Shown here: in pieces, positions 52,503 through 62,916 of the stretch
Position numbering within the stretch: position 1 is the stretch's first letter
Layout of the letters: each line of letters opens with the position of its first letter
NCBI RefSeq assembly: GCF_900100965.1
Contig: NZ_FMUJ01000002.1
Coordinates: 617,869-681,868 of the forward strand
DNA from: Variovorax sp. EL159
GTDB lineage: Bacteria; Pseudomonadota; Gammaproteobacteria; Burkholderiales; Burkholderiaceae_C
Direction: 5' to 3'
Length of the DNA stretch: 64,000 nucleotides
Made by a program: the position numbers and the translations under genes
The notes under the pieces: generated by a model
The model's database searches: none
What the model saw: the letters and a program-made list of their open reading frames with translations, nothing else
Told to the model about the DNA's origin: nothing

Positions 52503-54662
52503 TTACGCGGGTTGCAGTGCGCGCACGACCGCACCGCGCAGGCCATGCAGCAGCCGTTCATGCCACTTGGGGTTCTGCACCACCTCGGCCCGGTAGAAGC
52601 TCGGGCACAGCGTGGCCGCATGGGCGTTGGCGCCGCACAGGCCGCAGCCCACGCAGCCGTCGATCACGGTGGCCACCGGGTCGACCTTCAGCGGATCGGG
52701 GTTGTCCTTGAGCGTGAGGGTGGGGCAGCCCGACAAGCGGATGCAGGCGTGATCGCCGTTGCACACGTCTTCATCGACGCCGTACTTCACGCGCACCACG
52801 CGCTCGCCTTTCTTCAGCAGCCCGGCAATCCACGGCTTGATGCGGCGCTGGCGCTCCAGCTGGCATTCGCCCTCGGCGATCACCACCTTCAGGCCGTTGA
52901 AGTCGCTGGTGAGGGCGTCGGTCAGCGTCTTGCGCATGCGCTCCACGTCGTAGGTGGTCACGGTGCGCATCCACTTCACGCCCAGGCCCGTCAGCGTGGC
53001 CTCGATGGTCTGGTTCTTGTCGACCAGGCTTTGCTGCTTGTCTTCCGCGCGCTCCTTGATCTCGTCGTCGGGCGTGGAGATGATGTCCTGCGTGCCGGTG
53101 GCCGAGGTGTAGCCGTTCTTGAAGATCAGCAGCACCGCGTCGTCTTCGTTGAAGAGCGCGCTCTGCACGCCGGTCAGCAGGCCGTTGTGCCAGAAGCCGC
53201 CGTCGCCCATGATCGACAGCGTGCGGCGGTTCATCATCGGCGCCACGCCCGCGCGGCTGGCCAGGCTCATGCCGTAGCCCAGAATCGAATGCCCCATCGA
53301 GAAGGGCTCGAAGGTGCCGAAGGCGTGGCAGCCGATGTCGGCTGCGATATGCACCGGCCCCGTTTCCTGCTGCGCCAGCTTGAGGGCCGAGAACACCGGC
53401 CGCTCGGGGCAGCCGATGCAGAAGCTCGGCGGCCGGTTGGGCAGCGGCGCGCTCAGGCGGCGCGCCACGGCTTCGCGGCGCTCGCGGTTGCCGGCCAGCC
53501 ACGCTTGCGCCGACGACGAGGCCTCGCTGTTCTCGATGTACTTCGCGGCAAAGGCGCCGACGCCGCCCGACAGCACCTCGACGCCGTACTCGCCGGCCGA
53601 GGGCAGCATGTCTTTTCCGTGCAGCGGCGTCTGGATGTCGCGCCGGCGCAGCAGCGTGGCGATGTCCTGCTCGATGTACTCGGGCTGGCCTTCTTCCACC
53701 ACCAGCACCGCGCGCTTGCCCACGCAGAAGTCGGCCACCTGCTCGGGCACCAGCGGGTAGGTGACGTTGAGCACGAGGATCGGGATGTCGGTGTCGCCGA
53801 AGGCATCGGCCAGGCCCTGCTGCTGCAGGCTGCGGATGAGCGCGTTGTACAGGCCGCCCTGCACCACGATGCCGAGGTCCGCATGGCGCCGGCCCGGAAT
53901 CAGCTCGTTGAGCTGATGCTCGACGATGTAGCGCCGCGCCGCCGGAATGCGCGCGTCGCCCTTGAGCTTCTCGTGGCGGAAGGTGACGGGCGGGTGCGCC
54001 AGGCGCATGTAGTCGAAGCCGGCCGGCTCGCTCATCAGCGCGCGGGTCGAGACGGCGGGCGCCACGTTGTCCTTGCACTCGAAACTGCCGCGCACATGGC
54101 AGGTGCGGATGCGCAGCTCCATCAGGCAGGGCATGTTCGAGGTTTCGGAGAGGCGAAAGCCTTCTTCGACCATGCGCACCATCACGCCGAGGTCGGGCCG
54201 CGGATCGAGCAGGCACATGCTCGACTTGAGCGCGTAGGCGTGCGTGCGCTCCTGGATCACGCTGGCGCCTTCGCCGTAGTCTTCGCCCACCACCACCAGC
54301 ACGCCGCCGGTCACGCCGGGCGACGACAGGTTGGACAGCGCATCGGCCGCCACGTTGGTGCCGACGATCGACTTCCAGGTGACCGCGCCGCGCAGCGGGT
54401 AGTGGATGGAGGCGCCGAGCATCGCGGCGGCCGAGGCCTCGTTGGAGCAGGCCTCCACGTGCACGCCCAGCTCGTCCATGTAGGTCTTGCCCTGGACCAT
54501 CACGTCCAGCAGGTGCGACACCGGCGCCCCCTGGTAGCCGCCGACATAGGCCACGCCGGATTGCAGCAGCCCCTTGGTGATCGCGAGGATGCCCTCGCCG
54601 TGAAAAGTGTCGCCTGCGCCGAGACGCAGCATCTCGACTTCCTTGCTGAATGAAACTTCCAT
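52503..54662 (-). CDS. iorA: Indolepyruvate ferredoxin oxidoreductase alpha subunit
   Basis: This 719-residue subunit has an N-terminal pyrimidine-binding region ('GVAYVGGYQGAPVSHLLDVM'), the central thiamin diphosphate binding motif 'GDGGFWHNGLLTGVQSALFNEDD' near residue 480 (quoted in part), and a C-terminal ferredoxin-like region. The latter has CNGDHACIRLSGCP near 645 and CVGCGLCGANAHAATLCP near 685. The cysteine spacing is not the simple CxxCxxCxxxCP pair of archaeal IorA, so one cluster may be modified. It converts indolepyruvate, phenylpyruvate or hydroxyphenylpyruvate to the aryl-acetyl-CoA. It is the first gene of the operon; the LysR regulator is divergent, 77 bases away. Confidence 0.9.
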   Translation of the reverse strand: MEVSFSKEVEMLRLGAGDTFHGEGILAITKGLLQSGVAYVGGYQGAPVSHLLDVMVQGKTYMDELGVHVEACSNEASAAAMLGASIHYPLRGAVTWKSIVGTNVAADALSNLSSPGVTGGVLVVVGEDYGEGASVIQERTHAYALKSSMCLLDPRPDLGVMVRMVEEGFRLSETSNMPCLMELRIRTCHVRGSFECKDNVAPAVSTRALMSEPAGFDYMRLAHPPVTFRHEKLKGDARIPAARRYIVEHQLNELIPGRRHADLGIVVQGGLYNALIRSLQQQGLADAFGDTDIPILVLNVTYPLVPEQVADFCVGKRAVLVVEEGQPEYIEQDIATLLRRRDIQTPLHGKDMLPSAGEYGVEVLSGGVGAFAAKYIENSEASSSAQAWLAGNRERREAVARRLSAPLPNRPPSFCIGCPERPVFSALKLAQQETGPVHIAADIGCHAFGTFEPFSMGHSILGYGMSLASRAGVAPMMNRRTLSIMGDGGFWHNGLLTGVQSALFNEDDAVLLIFKNGYTSATGTQDIISTPDDEIKERAEDKQQSLVDKNQTIEATLTGLGVKWMRTVTTYDVERMRKTLTDALTSDFNGLKVVIAEGECQLERQRRIKPWIAGLLKKGERVVRVKYGVDEDVCNGDHACIRLSGCPTLTLKDNPDPLKVDPVATVIDGCVGCGLCGANAHAATLCPSFYRAEVVQNPKWHERLLHGLRGAVVRALQPA

Positions 54663-54739
54663 CGTGTCTCTTTTTTCTGGGGTGCCGCAGTGTGGTGGGC
54701 GTGCAGCCATACTTCAATAAAATAAGACGGCTATCCAAC

Positions 54740-55654
54740 ATGAATTCAGTGCATATCGACGCGGTGGACCTGAACCTGCTGCGGCTCTTCGATGCGGTCT
54801 ACCGGACCCGCAACGTGAGCCGCGCGGCCGAGGCCCTGGGACTGACGCAGCCGGCGGCCAGCCATGGCCTGACGCGGCTGCGCCTGCTGCTGGGCGATGC
54901 GCTCTTCACGCGCTCGCCTGGCGGCGTGGCGCCCACGCCGCGGGCGGAGCGGCTGGCCGTGTCGGTGCAGTCGGCGCTGACCTTGCTGCAGCAGGCGCTG
55001 GCCGAGCCCGAGCGCTTCGATCCGGCGGCTTCGCGCAAGCTGTTTCGCATCCACATGAGCGACATCGGCGAGGGCCGCTTCCTGCCGGCGCTGATGGCGC
55101 GGCTGCGCGAGCTGTCGCCGGGCGTGCGGGTCGAGACCATGCCGCTGGCCGCCGGCGACATTGCCGATGCGCTCGACAGCGGCCGGGTCGACTTCGCCTT
55201 CGGCTTCCTGCCCAAGGTGAAGGACACCCAGCGCGCCCAGTTGCTGAAAGACCGCTACATCGTGCTGCTGCGCAAGGACCACCCCTTCGTCCGGCGCCGC
55301 CGCAGCGGGCAGGCACTGCTCGAAGCCCTGCAGGAGCTCGACTACGTGGCCGTGCGCACCCATGCCGACACCCTGCGCATCCTTCAGTTGCTCAACCTCG
55401 AAGACCGCCTGCGCCTGACGACCGAGCACTTCATGGTGCTGCCGGCCATCGTGCGCGCCACCGACCTGGCGGTGGTGATGCCGCGCAACATCGCGCGCGG
55501 CTTTGCCGAGGAGGGGCACTACGCCATCGTCGAGCCGCCGTTTCCTCTGCGCGACTTCAGCGTGTCGCTGCACTGGAGCAAGCGCTTCGAGGCCGACCCG
55601 GGCAACCGCTGGCTGCGGCAGGTGATCGTGACGCTGTTCTCCGAAAAGGCCTGA
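54740..55654 (+). CDS. LysR-family regulator divergent from the indolepyruvate operon
   Basis: This 304-residue LysR protein has the N-terminal winged helix ('RNVSRAAEALGLTQPAASHGLTRLR', about 24-48) and an effector-binding domain typical of aromatic-acid regulators (NahR/NodD-like 'FRIHMSDIGEGRFLPALMARL'). Start 54740 is used: the upstream extension of the frame overlaps the divergent promoter. The 77-base interval contains an AT-rich tract (54712-54726) suited to a LysR operator. It most likely activates iorAB-FMN dehydrogenase-TRAP in response to an aromatic acid. Confidence 0.88.
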   Translation: MNSVHIDAVDLNLLRLFDAVYRTRNVSRAAEALGLTQPAASHGLTRLRLLLGDALFTRSPGGVAPTPRAERLAVSVQSALTLLQQALAEPERFDPAASRKLFRIHMSDIGEGRFLPALMARLRELSPGVRVETMPLAAGDIADALDSGRVDFAFGFLPKVKDTQRAQLLKDRYIVLLRKDHPFVRRRRSGQALLEALQELDYVAVRTHADTLRILQLLNLEDRLRLTTEHFMVLPAIVRATDLAVVMPRNIARGFAEEGHYAIVEPPFPLRDFSVSLHWSKRFEADPGNRWLRQVIVTLFSEKA

Positions 55655-55700
55655 TCCGCGTCTTTTGACACGCAGGATTCATGTGGAGGTCAGTCTCGGC

Positions 55701-56972
55701 ATGCCACCATCGGCCGACATGAAGAAACGCATCCCCTCCTTTTTGCGCCACGTCGGGCCCGGCGTGGTGACCGGCGCGGCCGACGACGACCCGTCGGGTA
55801 TTGCCACCTACACCCAGGCCGGCGCCCAGTTCGGCACCGGCCTGCTCTGGACCGTGTTCCTGTCGCTGCCCTTCATGGTGGCGATCCAGCTGGTGTCGGC
55901 GCGCATCGGGCGCGTCACGGGCAAGGGCGTGGCCGCCAACCTGCGCGAGCACATGCCGCGCGGCTTTCTTGTCGCGCTGGTGGCGCTGCTGGTGGTGGCC
56001 AACACCATCAACATCGCGGCCGATATCGCGGCCATGGGTGAGGCGCTGCAGCTCGTGGTGGGCGGCGGGGCGCACTTCCATTCGCTGATCTTCGGGGTGG
56101 TCACCGTGCTGCTGCAGGTGTTCGTGCCGTATCGCAAGCTGGCCCACATCCTCAAGTGGCTCACGCTCACGCTGTTCGCCTACGTGGCGGCGGTGTTCGT
56201 GGTGCAGGTCGAATGGAGCCGGGTGCTGCACGACCTGGTCGTGCCGAAGCTGCAGTGGAGCAGCGACTACTGGATGATGCTGGTGGCGCTGCTGGGCACC
56301 ACCATCTCGCCGTACCTGTTCTTCTGGCAGGCCTCTCAGGAGGTCGAGGAACTGCGGCTCAAGGGCGGCCGGCGCGGCACCGACAAGCAGGTGCGGCACG
56401 ACCTGCGGCGCGTGCGGCTGGACACCTGGGTGGGCATGACCTTCTCGAACCTGATCGCGTTTTTCGTGATGGTGGTGGGGGCGTCGGTGCTGTTCACGGC
56501 GGGCGTGCACGACGTGACCTCGGCGGCGCAGGCGGCCGAAGCCCTGCGTCCGCTGGCGGGCGATTTCGCCTTCTGGCTGTTCGCCGGCGGCATCATTGCC
56601 ACCGGACTGCTGGCCGTGCCCGTGCTGGCGTCTTCTGCGGCCTATGCGGTGGCCGAGGCCTTCGGGTGGGAAGAAGGCCTGGAGCGGCACTGGCGCGAGG
56701 CCAAGGAGTTCTACGGAATCATCGCCGTGGCCACGCTGGTCGGCACCGCGCTCGACTTCACGCCCATCGACCCCATGAAGGCGCTGTACTGGAGCGCCGT
56801 CATCAACGGGGTGGTCGCGGTGCCGATCATGGCGGCGATGATGATCCTGGTCACGCGCGAGAAGGTCATGGGCGTGTTCACCTCGGGCCGGCGCACCCGC
56901 TGGCTCGGCTGGGGCGGCACGGCGCTCATGGGCTTTGCCGCCGTGATGATGGGCTGGGACCTCGTGCGCTGA
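55701..56972 (+). CDS. Nramp-family transporter with atypical metal-site residues
   Basis: This protein of 423 residues has about 11 membrane helices and the Nramp fold pattern. In the metal-binding first helix the canonical Asp-Pro-Gly-Asn is Asp-Pro-Ser-Gly (DDDPSGIATY, Asp30 on). In the sixth helix the canonical Met-Pro-His is Ser-Pro-Tyr (ISPYLFFW, Ser203). Asp is kept, but the Asn and Met that coordinate manganese or iron are absent. Such variants form a separate branch of the family, parts of which have been linked to magnesium or other substrates. A strict Mn/Fe role is therefore unlikely. ATG 55701 follows GGAGG; ATG 55719 is an alternative start. Confidence 0.82.
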   Translation: MPPSADMKKRIPSFLRHVGPGVVTGAADDDPSGIATYTQAGAQFGTGLLWTVFLSLPFMVAIQLVSARIGRVTGKGVAANLREHMPRGFLVALVALLVVANTINIAADIAAMGEALQLVVGGGAHFHSLIFGVVTVLLQVFVPYRKLAHILKWLTLTLFAYVAAVFVVQVEWSRVLHDLVVPKLQWSSDYWMMLVALLGTTISPYLFFWQASQEVEELRLKGGRRGTDKQVRHDLRRVRLDTWVGMTFSNLIAFFVMVVGASVLFTAGVHDVTSAAQAAEALRPLAGDFAFWLFAGGIIATGLLAVPVLASSAAYAVAEAFGWEEGLERHWREAKEFYGIIAVATLVGTALDFTPIDPMKALYWSAVINGVVAVPIMAAMMILVTREKVMGVFTSGRRTRWLGWGGTALMGFAAVMMGWDLVR

Positions 56973-57040
56973 AGGCGCCGGATGGAGGCACGCGCACACC
57001 GTTGCCCGCGCCGCACCGGGCCGTTCATAGAATCGCCCCG

Positions 57041-58549
57041 ATGCCGAACGACACCCTTGCCGCCCCCTTCGACGCGAGCGCCGCCAGCGCCGAGTTGGCG
57101 GTGCTGCGCGAGCGGAACGACATGGCGGCCGCGTGGCGGCTCAGCCGGGCCTGGCACGACGCGCAGCCCTATGACTTCGAGGCCGCCTGGAACGCGCTGC
57201 TCGACAGCACCCACCTGTGCGACTGGACGCGCCACGAGTTCCTGCAGACGGTGGTGGCCGAGAGCCTGGCGCACCAGGCCGACACCCGGCTGGTCGGCGA
57301 ACTGGTCCTGGCCACCCCGCGAATGACCCCGGCCCTGCAGCTCGAAAGCGCGCGGCGCCACGCCCGCTGGCTCATGAGCGCACACCCGGCGGCGGCGCCG
57401 CTGGTGCCGCCGGGGCACCACTACCCGGACCACCGGCGCCTGCGCATCGGGTACATCGGCCGCGATTTCTGCTTCCAGGCCACGAGCTACCTGATGGCAG
57501 GCGTGCTGGAGCAGCATGACCGCGAGCGCTTCGAGCTGGTCTGCTTCGATTTTTCGCCCGACGACACCGACGTACCCGGCATGGCCGAGGACGTCCGCGT
57601 GGAGCGCCGGTCATTCCGTGCGCGGCTGGAGCGCTGCTTCGATCGCATCGTGAGCCTGCACGGGCTGGATGCGGCCGAATCGGCGCGGCGCATCCGCGAG
57701 GCGGAGATCGACATCGCCGCCTACACCAGCCGGCCCGTCGACGACGCCTTCGCCATGTTGGCCCTGCGGCCCGCGCCGGTCCAGGTGGCCTACCTCTACT
57801 ACCCCGCAACCACCGGCGCACCGTTCATCGACTACCTGGTGGCCGACCCCGTGGTCGTTCCGCCCGAGTCGGAGCGCTTCTATAGCGAGCGCATCCTGCG
57901 CATGCCGAACGCCTACCAGCCGCACGACCATCGCCGCGTCGAGCCGTCCGCCCTGACGCGGGCCGATTTCAACGTGCCGGCCGATGCGCTGGTGCTGGCC
58001 AATTTCAACCAGTCCTACAAGATCACGCCCGAGGTCTTTGCGCTGTGGTGCAGCCTGCTGCGCGAGCGCCCCGACGCCGTGCTGTGGCTGCTCGGGGAAT
58101 CGCCCGAGGCGCAGCAAAACCTGCGCGCCCAGGCGGTACTGCAGGGCGTGGCCGCGCATCGCATCGGCTTCGGAAAAAGCATTCCCATGCGTGCCCATCT
58201 CGGGCGCCTGCGCCACTGCGTCGACCTCGTGCTCGACACCTTTCCCTATGGCGGCCACACGCTGACCAGCGATGCGCTCTGGGCCGGCACGCCGGTGCTC
58301 ACGCGCATGGGCGACACCTTCGCCTCGCGCGTGGCGGGCAGCCTGCTGCATGCGGTGGGCCTGCCCGAGCTGGTGACGCACAGCGCCGCCGACTACCTCG
58401 ACCGCGCGCGGGCCCTGTGCGCCGACGCCCCGCGGCGGCAGGCCCTGCGCGAACATCTGGCCAGGGCGCGCGGCGCCAGCCCCCTGTTCGACACGACGCG
58501 CTATGTGCGCGACCTGGAAGCCGCCTACCTTCGCATCGCACCCACCTGA
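57041..58549 (+). CDS. O-GlcNAc transferase-like (SPINDLY/GT41 family) protein
   Basis: This protein of 502 residues matches the C-terminal catalytic region of the OGT/SPINDLY family (GT41). It has 'LRIGYIGRDFCFQATSYLMAG' near residue 132, 'QVAYLYYPATTGAPFIDYLVADP' near 245, 'NFNQSYKITPEVF' with the nucleotide-sugar Lys near 325, and 'HTLTSDALWAGTPVLTRMGDTFASRVAGSLL' near 405 (quoted in part). The TPR array usually found before this domain is missing; only about 120 residues of other sequence precede it. The catalytic-base histidine of DFxNHPxS appears as Gln146 (FQATS). It could be a bacterial protein-glycosyltransferase variant with a partner-supplied TPR, or inactive. Confidence 0.85.
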   Translation: MPNDTLAAPFDASAASAELAVLRERNDMAAAWRLSRAWHDAQPYDFEAAWNALLDSTHLCDWTRHEFLQTVVAESLAHQADTRLVGELVLATPRMTPALQLESARRHARWLMSAHPAAAPLVPPGHHYPDHRRLRIGYIGRDFCFQATSYLMAGVLEQHDRERFELVCFDFSPDDTDVPGMAEDVRVERRSFRARLERCFDRIVSLHGLDAAESARRIREAEIDIAAYTSRPVDDAFAMLALRPAPVQVAYLYYPATTGAPFIDYLVADPVVVPPESERFYSERILRMPNAYQPHDHRRVEPSALTRADFNVPADALVLANFNQSYKITPEVFALWCSLLRERPDAVLWLLGESPEAQQNLRAQAVLQGVAAHRIGFGKSIPMRAHLGRLRHCVDLVLDTFPYGGHTLTSDALWAGTPVLTRMGDTFASRVAGSLLHAVGLPELVTHSAADYLDRARALCADAPRRQALREHLARARGASPLFDTTRYVRDLEAAYLRIAPT

Positions 58550-58607
58550 GCGGGCACCGTCCCGTGCCGTGGCCCGGGAATTGCTCCGACGACGCAAGGG
58601 TTTCCCC

Positions 58608-58620
58608 GTATGTGCCATAC
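58608..58620. promoter_or_regulatory. Inverted repeat upstream of xdhA (site 1)
   Basis: GTATG-TGC-CATAC is a perfect inverted repeat 106 bases before the xdhA ATG. It is related in sequence to the CATA...TATG repeat 10 bases further on. Together with the GTATG near 58652, these suggest a LysR-type or other dimer-binding region; the LysR gene at 62917 is a candidate regulator. Confidence 0.5.
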
Positions 58621-58629
58621 CGGACCCCA

Positions 58630-58642
58630 CATACGCAATATG
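58630..58642. promoter_or_regulatory. Inverted repeat upstream of xdhA (site 2)
   Basis: CATA-CGCAA-TATG, 84 bases before the xdhA ATG. The TGTATACA octamer of the other purine units does not occur here, so xdhAB may be under different control. Confidence 0.45.
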
Positions 58643-58725
58643 GCCCCGCCGGTATGCACGGCCCGCCACAAGCCGCTAACGTCCATGACTGGCCCACAAA
58701 GGGCCACCCCACGAGCCTGAAAAGC

Positions 58726-60351
<1,626 letters not shown>

Positions 60352-60353
60352 CC

Positions 60354-62822
60354 ATGAACAAACCCATCGACGCCCGCCTGCTGCAGCCCGCCGAGGCCTT
60401 TGCCGACTACCTCACCAACGCCAAAGCCCGCATCGACGTGGGCGCCGAAGCACTTGCGCACGAGCGCGGCATGCGCGTCGGCATCAGCCGGCCGCACGAG
60501 TCGGCGCACCTGCACGTGGCCGGCGAGGCCACCTACATCGACGACATTCCCGAGCTCACCGGCACGCTGCACTGCGCGCTGGGGCTGTCGCCGGCCGCCA
60601 ACGGCCGCGTCACGGCGCTGTCGCTCGACGCCATCCGGGCGATGCCCGGCGTGGTCACGGTGCTGACGGCCGACGACATTCCCGGCGTCAATGACTGCGG
60701 CTCGATCATTCACGACGACCCGATCCTGCTGCCCGTGAACGACGGTGGCGAGATCCGTTACCTCGGCCAGCCGGTGTTCGCGGTGATCGCCGAAACGCGC
60801 GAGGCCGCGCGCCGCGCGGCCGCCAAGGCCAAGGACGCCATGACCATCGAGGCACAGCCGCCCGTGCTGACGCCGCAGGCCGCGCACGAACGCGGCCAGT
60901 ACGTGGTGCCGCCGATGCACATCGTGCGCAGCGGCGGCGGTGCCAACGAAGGCGACGAGGCCGCCGTGCGCGCCGCCATCGCCAAGGCACCGCGCCGCCA
61001 CAAGGCCACGCTGGACGTGGGCGGGCAGGAGCAGTTCTACCTCGAAGGCCAGATCAGCTACGCCATTCCCAAGGAAGGCGGCGCGCTGCACATCCATTGC
61101 TCGACGCAACACCCGAGCGAAATGCAGCACCTGGTGGCGCACGCGCTGCACCTGCAGTCGAACGAAGTGCACGTCGAATGCCGGCGCATGGGCGGCGGCT
61201 TCGGCGGCAAGGAATCGCAATCGGCGCTGTTCGCCTGCGTGGCGGCCGTGGCGGCACGCCAGCTGCAGCGCCCGGTGAAGCTGCGGCTGGACCGCGACGA
61301 CGACTTCATGGTCACCGGCCGTCGCCACTGCTTCTGGTACGAATACGACGTCGGCTACGACGACGAAGGCCGCATCCTCGGCGCCGAGATCACCATGGTC
61401 TCGCGCGCCGGCCACTCGGCCGACCTCTCGGGCCCGGTGATGACGCGCGCGCTGTGCCACTTCGACAACGCTTATTGGCTGCCGAACGTGAGCATGCACG
61501 GCTACTCGGGCAAGACCAACACGCAGAGCAACACGGCCTTCCGCGGCTTCGGCGGCCCGCAGGGCGCCATCGCCATCGAGAACATCATGGATTCGGTGGC
61601 GCGCGAGTTGAAGCGCGATCCGCTCGACGTGCGGCGCGTCAACTTCTACGGCAAGGCCGAGAACAACGTCACCCCTTACCGCCAGACCGTGACCGACAAC
61701 ATCGTCCACGAGCTGGTGGCCGAGCTGGAGGCCAGCAGCGACTACCGCGCGCGGCGCGAAGAGGTCGCGGCCTTCAACAAGAAGAGCGTCGTGCTCAAGC
61801 GCGGCCTGGCGCTGGCGCCGCTGAAGTTCGGCATCTCGTTCAACGTGAAGCACTTCAACCAGGCCGGCGCGCTGGTGCATGTGTACACCGACGGCTCGAT
61901 CCTCGTGAACCACGGCGGAACCGAGATGGGTCAGGGCCTGAACACCAAGGTGGCGCAGGTGGTGGCGCATGAACTGGGCGTGAGCTTCGAGCGCGTGCGC
62001 GTGACCGCGACCGACACGACCAAGGTGGCCAACACCTCGGCCACCGCCGCATCGACCGGTGCCGACCTGAACGGCAAGGCCGCGCAGGACGCGGCCCGCC
62101 AGATCCGCGAGCGGCTGGCCGATTGCGCGGCCGAGCGTCACGGCGGCAAGGCCGGCGAGGTGCGCTTTGCGAACGACAAGGTCGAGGTCAACGGCAAGTC
62201 GCTGGCTTTCAGCACCGTGGTGGGCGAGGCCTATCTCGACCGCAAGCAGCTGTGGTCCGACGGCTTCTATGCCACGCCGGGCCTGAGCTGGGACAAGGAC
62301 AAGATGCAGGGCCGCCCGTTCTACTACTTCGCCTACGGCGCGGCAGTGAGCGAGGTGATCGTCGACACGCTCACCGGCGAATGGAAGCTGCTGCGCGCCG
62401 ACATCCTGCACGACGCGGGCAAGTCGCTGAACCCGGCCGTGGACATCGGCCAGGTCGAAGGCGCCTTCATCCAGGGCATGGGCTGGCTCACCACCGAAGA
62501 GCTGGTGTGGCATCCGCAAAGCGGCAAGCTCACCACGCACGCCCCCAGCACCTACAAGATCCCGACCGCCAACGACTGCCCGCCCGTCTTCAACGTGCGC
62601 CTGTTCGAAGGCCAGAACTTCGAGGACTCGATCCACCGCAGCAAGGCGGTGGGCGAGCCGCCGCTCTTGCTGCCGTTCTCGGTGTTCTTCGCGATCCGCG
62701 ATGCGGTGTCGGCGGCCGGCGACCACAGGGTCGATCCGCCGCTGAAAGCGCCGGCCACGAGCGAGTCGATTCTTCGTGCCGTGACCGCTGTCCAGGCAGC
62801 GCCATCCGCATCGGTCGAATGA
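60354..62822 (+). CDS. xdhB: Xanthine dehydrogenase large subunit XdhB (molybdenum)
   Basis: This 822-residue molybdopterin subunit has 'GQEQFYLEGQISYAIP', 'RRMGGGFGGKESQS' near residue 280, 'NTAFRGFGGPQGA' near 400, 'HGGTEMGQGLNTKVAQ' near 520 and the active-site glutamate segment 'KAVGEPPLLLPFSVF' near 765. These define the xanthine dehydrogenase family rather than CO or aldehyde dehydrogenases. It makes urate for PuuD. A hairpin at 62827-62846 follows the stop, separating it from the LysR gene. Confidence 0.95.
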   Translation: MNKPIDARLLQPAEAFADYLTNAKARIDVGAEALAHERGMRVGISRPHESAHLHVAGEATYIDDIPELTGTLHCALGLSPAANGRVTALSLDAIRAMPGVVTVLTADDIPGVNDCGSIIHDDPILLPVNDGGEIRYLGQPVFAVIAETREAARRAAAKAKDAMTIEAQPPVLTPQAAHERGQYVVPPMHIVRSGGGANEGDEAAVRAAIAKAPRRHKATLDVGGQEQFYLEGQISYAIPKEGGALHIHCSTQHPSEMQHLVAHALHLQSNEVHVECRRMGGGFGGKESQSALFACVAAVAARQLQRPVKLRLDRDDDFMVTGRRHCFWYEYDVGYDDEGRILGAEITMVSRAGHSADLSGPVMTRALCHFDNAYWLPNVSMHGYSGKTNTQSNTAFRGFGGPQGAIAIENIMDSVARELKRDPLDVRRVNFYGKAENNVTPYRQTVTDNIVHELVAELEASSDYRARREEVAAFNKKSVVLKRGLALAPLKFGISFNVKHFNQAGALVHVYTDGSILVNHGGTEMGQGLNTKVAQVVAHELGVSFERVRVTATDTTKVANTSATAASTGADLNGKAAQDAARQIRERLADCAAERHGGKAGEVRFANDKVEVNGKSLAFSTVVGEAYLDRKQLWSDGFYATPGLSWDKDKMQGRPFYYFAYGAAVSEVIVDTLTGEWKLLRADILHDAGKSLNPAVDIGQVEGAFIQGMGWLTTEELVWHPQSGKLTTHAPSTYKIPTANDCPPVFNVRLFEGQNFEDSIHRSKAVGEPPLLLPFSVFFAIRDAVSAAGDHRVDPPLKAPATSESILRAVTAVQAAPSASVE

Positions 62823-62826
62823 AAAC

Positions 62827-62846
62827 GGGCCGTGCTCGCACGGTCC
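62827..62846. terminator. Hairpin terminator after xdhB
   Basis: GGGCCGTG and CACGGTCC form an 8-bp stem (one G-T pair) with a four-base CTCG loop, a few bases past the xdhB stop. The following GAGCGTTCTTACTTC is moderately T-rich. Confidence 0.6.
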
Positions 62847-62916
62847 GAGCGTTCTTACTTCATCCAAATGCCGCGCTGTATAACTGTTCGCACAGACAAG
62901 AAAGGTGTGAACAGCC

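Noticed and set aside
62871-62887. TGTATAACTG near the LysR gene as a fifth TGTATACA site
   Set aside because: Only the first half matches; the palindrome is not complete.
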